NCBI GenBank assembly: GCA_905397405.1
Contig: CAJPVJ010000211.1
Coordinates: 1-31,995, forward strand
Length of the DNA: 31,995 nucleotides
Origin: Oppiella nova
Taxonomy: Eukaryota > Arthropoda > Arachnida > Sarcoptiformes > Oppiidae
Reading direction: 5' to 3'
Part shown: piece after piece, positions 1-7,060 of the stretch
Layout of the letters: every line of letters begins with the position of its first letter
How positions within the stretch are numbered: position 1 is the stretch's first letter
The notes under the pieces: model-generated
Seen by the model: only the letters and a program-made list of their open reading frames with translations
The model's database searches: none
Told to the model about the DNA's origin: nothing
Made by a program: the position numbers and the translations under genes

Positions 1-556
1 GATTTGTATGAATACGAGTGTACAGTGTATGCCATCATGTAATCAAGTGATGCTTTAAGAGATTGTTTGGTAAGTACTTGAAGAATGTGTTCCACTTATG
101 ATATAACAGGTATAATACTGTACCTGTTCGAGTACATGTTCTCATTTTCCCCTAATATTTATAACTTATAAATACTGAGTATTTCAGACAAATTTCTCTT
201 TCATTATACAGTACACTATCGCTTCCATGAACTCATTGGGCTCTAAATGGACATTATAGTCGTCTGTCCATAATGAGAATTACGATCAATTACCTGGTCC
301 AATTCTATGTTAGTTTGCTTATCAACTTTTTTTTATTTATGGCAAAACTTAATTACTTATAATGATTTGATAAATTAAAATGTTATTTCATACTAGTTGG
401 GATTGCCTAATGTGTACACAATAATAGTTCACTAAACTCCAAATGTTGTATCAATTGATGCAAATGTTGTGTCTGATTGAAATAACAGTAATCATTGTCC
501 ACATAACCGAATATGTACTGTATATCCAAAAAGCAGTTTCTGTATTCAATTGAATT
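1..556 (+). repeat. Left arm of a large inverted repeat
   Basis: Read in reverse complement, this stretch matches 6245-6812 at roughly 98 percent by eye. The right arm has an extra 14-bp tandem copy near 6675-6690, a one-base difference in an A/T run (fwd 311-320), and a handful of substitutions (for example near 205 and 405-430). The arm is cut by the window start, so its outer end is unknown. Its inner end lies at the short palindrome around 541-556. It carries a donor-like GTAAGT at 70-75, so it could hold an untranslated first exon of the downstream receptor gene. No transposase or target-site duplication is visible. Confidence 0.9.
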
Positions 557-1372
557 GATTAGCAAAGTTGGGAATTAAATATTTTTTCACAATTACAGAC
601 TTTAATATTAAAGTCTTTGACCATTTATTAAATTTTTAGACTTTAATAATAGATAATTATAATAGTTTTCATATGTCAATAATCTAAAAGATATTCAAAC
701 AATCCTTGTATTTAGATATCAATTACATTATATCCAATTCACATGAAATATTTATTAAACATAATTCAAATGTTTAATTAACAATTGACAAATATTAGTA
801 AAAGCTTTTGTTTTCTAAATATATTTTATTTTCTACAAATGTTTGGAAAAGTTATAAGATATCAAATATTTAAGGTGATTAGTTATAAATTATATAAGTT
901 ATATGTTTATCTATTATAAACTATTTTTAAACATCTTCAAGGTCTGTTTTTGAAAGCAACGACAAATATACCTCATTTTAAGCCAAACTATTTGTAATGA
1001 AGACATTTAGTGATCAGAAAATTTGTGCAGAAAATGCACATAAAGTGGTTGAATATGATTAGAAGGCATTCGTATTGAAAGGGATAGTCTCAGAGAATTC
1101 AAGGGTAAGTCACTATCGCCTACATTATTACTCGTCAGACAAATGGCTTGAAGTTTGTGTAGTAAGAAATGAACTGAAAACTAGTTTTTACATCATTTGA
1201 TTTCACTTTTGGATAGAAAACTTCACTTTAATAGCGAATTCTTACTCTTTTTTATATTCTTCATATTTTTCATATAATAATTGTTGGCATCTCTTTAGTT
1301 TCAAAGTCACACCACTCGTAGTGTCACATGTAGTGAAGGTGTCGTCGTTTAATACACACTTTTAAACAAATT
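557..1372. other. AT-rich upstream region of the receptor gene
   Basis: No convincing coding stretch. The richest part is 940-1110, which ends with a donor-like GTAAGT at 1106-1111 after a short open stretch beginning with ATG at 1034. This could be a 5' non-coding exon of the gene that starts at 1373, but nothing proves it. The 1290-1372 part directly before the start codon is less AT-rich and probably holds 5' UTR or promoter sequence. Confidence 0.4.
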
Positions 1373-4300
1373 ATGGATTTAGTAATTATATTATCGGTTT
1401 TAATCGCATTCATTATTAACGGCTATAATGCGGGTGAAACTCAGGCAGAAATTCTTAAAGGAGTTACGATCAGGGTAAGTTATTTTAAAACATAATTACA
1501 ATTATTTAATTTATTAATCAAAGAAATTTATATGATTATTATGATAACTAATTAATCAACAATTTTATTTTGCCGTAAATTTAATTCTAATATTTCTAAA
1601 CATTTCGTTTTGTTACTAAGTTATGTTTTATCAATAATTTATTTATTAATTAAAAATTTATAATTAAAACTTTAGAATTAAATCAGTATATCTATAGAAA
1701 AGTATATAATTAACAAAATACCTATTATTAATATTACTTTAGTTAATATTATTTGTTTATATTGGTTTTTTAAATGTTTTTAATGATATACGGTATTTGT
1801 AGTATATTCTTATATTCATATAACTATAAGTTTATTAATCAAAGCTAAACGTTAATGCAAATTGTAGTACTTATAAGTGTTATGTTGCACATATTATGAC
1901 ACAAATATGCAAATAGTATAGTAATTAAACATAATAGGCAAATTCACATTAATTCTAATTCTAAGGCTTGTAACTAATAATTATAATTTTAGTTTTAAAC
2001 ATCCTTTTAAAAATGTTTCAAATTTAAAATATTACATAATTTGTATATTGTAAAACATTGTATAGGCAAATTCACATTAATTCTAATTCTAAGGCTTGTA
2101 ACTAATAATTATAATTTTAGTTTTAAACATCCTTTTAAAAATGTTTCAAATTTAAAATATTACATAATTTGTATATTGTAAAACATTGTGACAAATGTAT
2201 TAAATGTAAATAAATACTGTGATCGATTTAAAAGTAAAAATAATTTAATAATCTCCATGTGCATTTAAAGCATTTATGGAGACAAAGAAATTTAATTAAC
2301 AAACGGTTAGCCATTCATCAATAAATTATTTGTGTGGGCAGTGATTAAGGCCTTGGATGCTTGTATCTAAGATAGTTACCCTTTATTACATTATTTACAA
2401 ATATTTACGTCTCTGTTAGTCATACAGTATAATGACAAACGATTTCAATATAATTCCGGTGCCAAAAGATAACAAATATTTTGTGTAATACTGTATTTAA
2501 ATATTTTTGAAATATTTTTTTTTGAATACATAATTCATTATTCAGTGAGTATTTCACAAGATATTTATATACTTTTACTATTGATATTCGATAAAAATTA
2601 TTTAATTTTATGCCAATGAACTGAAAAGAATTATTAATGAATTGATTAGGATTACATGAATTTCACAATAAGGTATCAATTTTATAATATTAATGGAATT
2701 GGAATTTAAAAATAAAAATATTTTTAAAATCCTAATATTTAATTCATGAGTTTCATAAACATTGATTATTAAACAATTTTCTAACAGTCAATGAGTCATT
2801 TATAGTTAAACACAAATTATAATTTATTCATAATATTAAAAGAAAACAAATAATATTAAATATTTAACAAATTAAGTATTTTAAATGGATTACATAACTT
2901 TCATAATTATTTAATATCGTATATAATGTCAATTATAGAATTAAAAGTTTTAAATTTATACTTTTAATGTTCCTCGTAATTAACAGTGTAAACTTTACAC
3001 TATTATGCCATGTGTTGTTAATTAAGAATATTATCAAAAATGATAAAATTATCCAGAATCTCCTGTGAATATTTAAGATAAAATTACTAAAATATTAATT
3101 TGATATATATTTGTGCAGAACTGGCCCTATGCTGACCGTCTGAGTGGCAAATATGAAGGCTATGCCATCGACTTAATGAATGAAATCGCGGATATCGTGG
3201 GCTTTGAATATCGGCTGTATTTCTCTCCCGACGGGGCTTACGGTGTGGTCCGGGATAACAAAGTGAACGGAATGATTGGCGAAGTGTATAGCGGGGTATA
3301 TATTTGATACAATACTGTAATTATATTTATTTATATTTGGTTTACACACATATCTCTCGACTGAAACGCCACCGCCTGTATTGTCACTCGCTGCGGGCGT
3401 TCTTTAAGCACCTGAAGTGCCTTGGGAAATACCTCTTGAGCTACGCAATCCTTATAAACAAGAAAAATATCAAAAATATCCATTCCTTCAAGGATTTGGC
3501 CGATTCTGACATCAAATACGGCACTTACAAAATGGGCTCCACTTATAACCTGTTCTCGGAGTCAAACGACCCGACCATCCGTCGCATGTATACCCATATG
3601 ACACGACATCCCGAAGATCTGGTCAATAACGCCAAAGAAGGTGTCGATAAAGTGAATGGCAGTCGGTTTGCCTTTTTAGTGGAGTCCAGTTTCGCTGAGT
3701 TTCTGACCGGAATGTATTGCGATCTGACTTTCATTGTCGACACAAATAACTACTTTCCCCGTCAGTACGCCATAGCCCTGCCTAAGGACTCGAGTTATTT
3801 GAATAAATTTGATCACGCGATCAGACGCCTCAAGAAAAGCGGACAATTGGACAGAATTAAGGGCCGCTATACATTAATATAAATAAATATAAACCAAATG
3901 TGTGTATAGAGAGCTGACTTTGCGGTGGCGGACATAACAGTGAGCGACGCCCGCAAGAAATTCGTGGACTTCACGGAACCCTTTATGGAGAACTCGATTG
4001 CAATCCTTATAAACAAGAAAAATGCCAAAAATATCCATTCCTTTAAGGATTTGGCCGATTCTGACATCAAATACGGCACTTACAAAATGGGCTCCACTTA
4101 TAACCTGTTCTCGGAGTCAAACGACCCGACCATCCGTCGCATGTATACCCATATGACACGACATCCCGATGATATGGTTAATAACGCCAAAGATGGGGTC
4201 GATAAAGTGAATGGCAGTCGGTTTGCCTTTTTAGTGGAGTCCAGTTTCGCTGAGTTTCTGAGCGGAATGTATTGCGATCTGACTTTCATTGTGGACAGAA

Positions 4301-4656
4301 ATAACTACTTTCCCCGTCAGTACGCCATAGCCCTGCCTAAGGACTCGAGTTATTTGAATAAATTTGATCACGCGATCAGACGCCTCAAGAAAAGCGGACA
4401 ATTGGACAGAATTAAGGGCCGCTATTGGAAGGACAGGTGTGAGGACAGTAAGGGCGACGACACTAATAGTAATAATAATGATAACAATAATCGCAATAAT
4501 TATGTCGAGGAGAAGAAGAAGACAACCATCCGATGGGCCGACTCTGGATATGATGTCTCACATGCTTTTGATAATACAGCCAATAATTGTTACAAAATAT
4601 TTGTGGCCATCGTTTTTATCGTTTGTCAAAAACATTTGTTTAAATATTTCAATTAG
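1373..4656 (+). CDS. Pore-less ionotropic glutamate receptor-like protein (natural S1-S2 ligand-binding fusion)
   Basis: Three exons in phase 0: 1373-1474 (34 codons: Met, hydrophobic signal peptide, start of S1), 3119-3295 (59 codons, rest of S1 lobe 1) and 3910-4656 (end of S1, S2, tail); 341 residues in all. The fold is the iGluR ligand-binding domain. It has the EGY motif at residues 47-49, and Thr103 and Arg108 in ADITVSDAR, matching GluA2 Thr480 and Arg485 that hold the agonist carboxylate. It also has GST at 154-156 (Ser654/Thr655), Glu203 (Glu705), and Cys215 and Cys270 at the positions of the conserved disulfide. The proline of the usual PLT motif is Asp101. After LINKK (126-130) the protein runs straight into the S2 start (IHSFKDLAD) inside one exon. 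The M1, pore, M2 and M3 segments and the amino-terminal domain are absent. After S2 come an Asn/Asp-rich stretch and a short hydrophobic segment near 319-330 that may be an M4 remnant or tether. Expected to be a secreted or tethered amino-acid-binding protein; the ligand is inferred. Poly(A) signals lie at 4784-4794. Confidence 0.8.
1475..3118 (+). other. First intron of the receptor-like gene
   Basis: Very AT-rich, about 1.64 kb, bounded by GTAAGT at 1475 and CAG at 3116-3118. Apart from the 128-bp tandem repeat at 1934-2189 I see nothing coding or structured in it. Confidence 0.75.
1934..2189 (+). repeat. Perfect two-copy 128-bp tandem duplication in an intron
   Basis: Units 1934-2061 and 2062-2189 are identical at all 128 positions, and the match stops on both sides immediately. 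Perfect identity in an otherwise fast-drifting AT-rich intron means either a very recent duplication or an unmerged contig overlap. The unit length equals that of the complemented tract at 3316-3443 and the offset of the duplication in FAS. Confidence 0.95.
3316..3443 (+). other. Parallel (non-reversed) complement of 3871-3998
   Basis: Replacing each base by its partner without reversing the order gives 3871-3998 exactly, 128 of 128, at the same 555-bp offset as the surrounding direct repeat. For example 3361-3370 is ctgaaacgcc and 3916-3925 is gactttgcgg. The tract removes the splice acceptor and the end of S1 from unit 1. It is not an inversion, because a real inversion would read as the reverse complement. 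Confidence 0.97.
3444..3882 (+). pseudogene. Upstream tandem copy of the receptor S2 exon, ending early
   Basis: Encodes the same S2 lobe as the main gene, with the GST and ESS ligand-site residues and one of the two disulfide cysteines, but ends three residues after Gly-Arg-Tyr because it runs into the intron sequence that opens unit 2 (stop TAA at 3880-3882). The second cysteine and the hydrophobic tail are therefore missing. The complemented tract just upstream removes its acceptor and the end of S1, so as written it cannot be joined to exons 1 and 2. If that tract is a data fault, this would be an alternative last exon giving a fully soluble form. Confidence 0.65.
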
Positions 4657-4783
4657 TTGTTCTTGTCAATTTTGTTGATTTTATGTAATTAATTATTTTA
4701 TAGTATTTTGTTATACAGTAATCTACACTAATTTATATAAACAATTATATTAATTGTAAAATAATCTTTTTATAAATTTCGGT

Positions 4784-4794
4784 AATAAAATAAA
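4784..4794 (+). terminator. Poly(A) signals of the receptor-like gene
   Basis: Two overlapping AATAAA hexamers about 130 bases after the stop codon at 4654-4656. Confidence 0.65.
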
Positions 4795-4969
4795 GATTTT
4801 AGTGTAATATTTGTAAGTTATTTCTATAATATATTTGTTGTTCACCTAAGATTTTGTTTTATAAAACTTGAATCGTTTTATATTATATTAAATGGAATTG
4901 TTATGATATCTATATTAGGTATAAAATAATAATCAAAATTCTAAATAGATTTATAATTAATCACATGGA

Positions 4970-5253
4970 CTAGTATTTGGATTCAAACTTATAACTCATA
5001 TTAAATTCAATACTATTTGTCCATGACAGAGAAATAGTGAGTGATGGCAGTAGAGTAGGCAGAGTTGTATTTGTGACCTCAAACCATCGTATGATTAGCG
5101 GTAATGCAGTGNATCATAAACCTAAGTTTGAATATTGAGTATAATTTAAGTTATGATAAACAGGTTGACAGAGAAATAGTGAGTGATGGCAGTAGAGTAG
5201 GCAGAGTTGTATTTGTGACCTCAAACCATCGTATGATTAGCGGTAATGCAGTG
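4970..5253 (+). repeat. 142-bp tandem duplication with one part complemented and an N at the junction
   Basis: Units 4970-5111 and 5112-5253. The last 88 bases (5024-5111 and 5166-5253) are identical direct copies. The first part of unit 2 (5113-5165) is the unreversed complement of 4971-5023, 53 of 53. Base 5112, exactly at the junction, is the only ambiguous base (n) I see in the window. The 88-bp direct part is richer in G and C than its surroundings and open in one frame on each strand, so it could be part of an exon, but I do not recognise it. Confidence 0.95.
5113..5165 (+). other. Parallel (non-reversed) complement of 4971-5023
   Basis: 4971-4980 reads tagtatttgg and 5113-5122 reads atcataaacc, its partner bases in the same order; this holds through 5165. 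Which copy is native cannot be told, since neither is coding. The tract begins next to the single n at 5112. Confidence 0.96.
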
Positions 5254-6244
5254 CTAAACATAAAACCGGAAATTTAATTCATTGTTAAGCTATTAATTCA
5301 ATGTTTTCACTTTCGAGACTTTTTATATTAGGGGATTAAAGTTTTAACATAATGACTGATTTAATAATTTATATTTTAATTATTAATTAAAAATTCAATT
5401 AACAATAAAATTATATTTACTTTTGACTTACAACTTATTTAATGTATGAATTTGACATGTTAAATGCATGTGAATGTAAGGCATCGTTAATATAATATTA
5501 TGCAATTCTTGCACTGTACCACTGGTCTATTAATACATTATACGACACTAAGTGTTTACCATTTATTTAATTTAAGTTGTATTTGGTATAATTTCTACAT
5601 TCACTATAAACTTATCGAGACAATCGTGAACTGGATTTCGCAGTTGTAATATATAGATTTTAAATAATAAAATAAAATAAAATAGAGCATCACTTTCACT
5701 GTCCATATTATATATAATACAGTACTTGGAAAATGCATTAATAATTGTGTTTTTGAAAATTAATTGAACGTAAAATCTTTTTTATTCATCATATAATATA
5801 TATTTTTATTGTTTTGTTTTTTTTTATTTTTAAATTTCTTAAACTCGATGTTTATTCGCATATTAAGTATGTATTAAATTGCAATCAAATGGATAATTTA
5901 GCCCAATTTTTGCCTGATTAAAATGAACTTTATTTAATAATTGTATGCATATTATCAAATGTATTGCAAACGAAAAAGCAAAATAAAAACTTTTGGTTTA
6001 ATTTAATAATTATTTTTTGTTTTTTAATTAATGATTTCCGTTATTTAGAAAATCAATACAACATTACCTGTAAAGCAATAAACAGGTATTTATTCACTAT
6101 TCATACGGACAGGTATTTATTGCAACATTAATTGGGACGAAAAGTTTTGGTGAATACCAACAGTACCTGACGTAGAGTTAGTGATAATAATTCATGAAAA
6201 ATAAAGCCTAAAGGCTCTCAAATAGAGAGTACTTTTTGTTAGTA

Positions 6245-6812
6245 TTCAATTGAATACAGAAACTGCTTTTTGGATATACAGTACATATTCGGTTATGTGG
6301 ACAATGATTACTGTTATTTCAATCAGACACAACATTTGCATCAATTGATACAACATTTGGAGTTTAGTGAACCATTATTATTGTACACATTAGGGAATCC
6401 CAACTAGTATGAAATAACATTTCAATTTATCAAATCATTATAAGTAATTAAGTTTTGCCATAAATAAAAAAAGTTGATAAGCAAACTAACATAGAATTGG
6501 ACCAGGTAATTGATCGTAATTCTCATTATGGACAGACGACTATAATGTCCATTTAGAGCCCAATGAGTTCATGGAAGCGATAATGTACTGTATAATGAAA
6601 GAGAAATTTGTCTGAAATACTCAGTATTTATAAGTTATAAATATTAGGGGAAAATGAGAACATGTACTCGAACAGGTACAGTATTACAGGTACAGTATTA
6701 TACCTGTTATATCATAAGTGGAACACATTCTTCAAGTACTTACCAAACAATCTCTTAAAGCATCACTTGATTACATGATGGCATACACTGTACACTCGTA
6801 TTCATACAAATC
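6245..6812 (-). repeat. Right arm of the large inverted repeat
   Basis: Reverse complement of 1-556, with an extra tandem copy of a 14-base unit (acaggtacagtatt) near 6673-6700. The spacer of about 5.7 kb holds the whole receptor-like gene. The sequence after 6812 is the probable 5' region of the FAR gene. An open stretch on the minus strand, 6755-6961, crosses the arm boundary, but I do not recognise it. Confidence 0.9.
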
Positions 6813-7060
6813 ATGTGTTCTTGTGATACAGTTTTTACTTTCAATTCAATTCTGATTTTCGTGTCGATAAACAGCTGTTTAGCGCCTGTATTATAAGCGG
6901 TGGCCACAAGAAATGAATGCCTTCTGATTGATATCAGGAAAAGAGAAAGTTTTGAATGCAATTCACAAACAGTATACTAGTATATCGGGACAGGAAAAGC
7001 ACTTTCTCGTCTCATTCAGCAAATATTAAACTAATAATAACTTATTTTTAAACCCAAACC

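Larger units (their letters stand above)
3316..4425 (+). repeat. 555-bp tandem duplication covering the S1 end and S2 exon
   Basis: Unit 1 is 3316-3870 and unit 2 is 3871-4425. Positions 3445-3870 align directly to 4000-4425 with about 11 substitutions (2.6 percent), several of them non-synonymous. The first 128 bases of unit 1 do not align directly at all; they are the unreversed complement of the first 128 bases of unit 2. The unit boundary falls right after the Gly-Arg-Tyr near the end of S2. Confidence 0.95.
4795..6244. other. AT-rich intergenic region holding a complemented duplication
   Basis: No gene recognised. It contains the 142-bp duplication at 4970-5253 and otherwise simple AT-rich sequence. 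Around 6060-6130 a short motif, caggtatttatt, occurs twice. Confidence 0.6.

Noticed and set aside
1034-1078. Similarity between a short open stretch here and the minus frame 6755-6961 (both with IRRHS)
   Set aside because: Only about 20 bases match and the flanks do not; most likely chance.
3304-3443. N-terminal part of the open frame 3304-3882 as a novel peptide
   Set aside because: It is an accidental reading through the complemented tract; the same bases complemented give the end of S1.
3316-3998. Ordinary inversion or hairpin between the two receptor units
   Set aside because: The relation is complement in the same order; the reverse complement does not match.
5024-5253. tRNA or other small RNA in the 88-bp repeat
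   Set aside because: No cloverleaf and no A or B box found.
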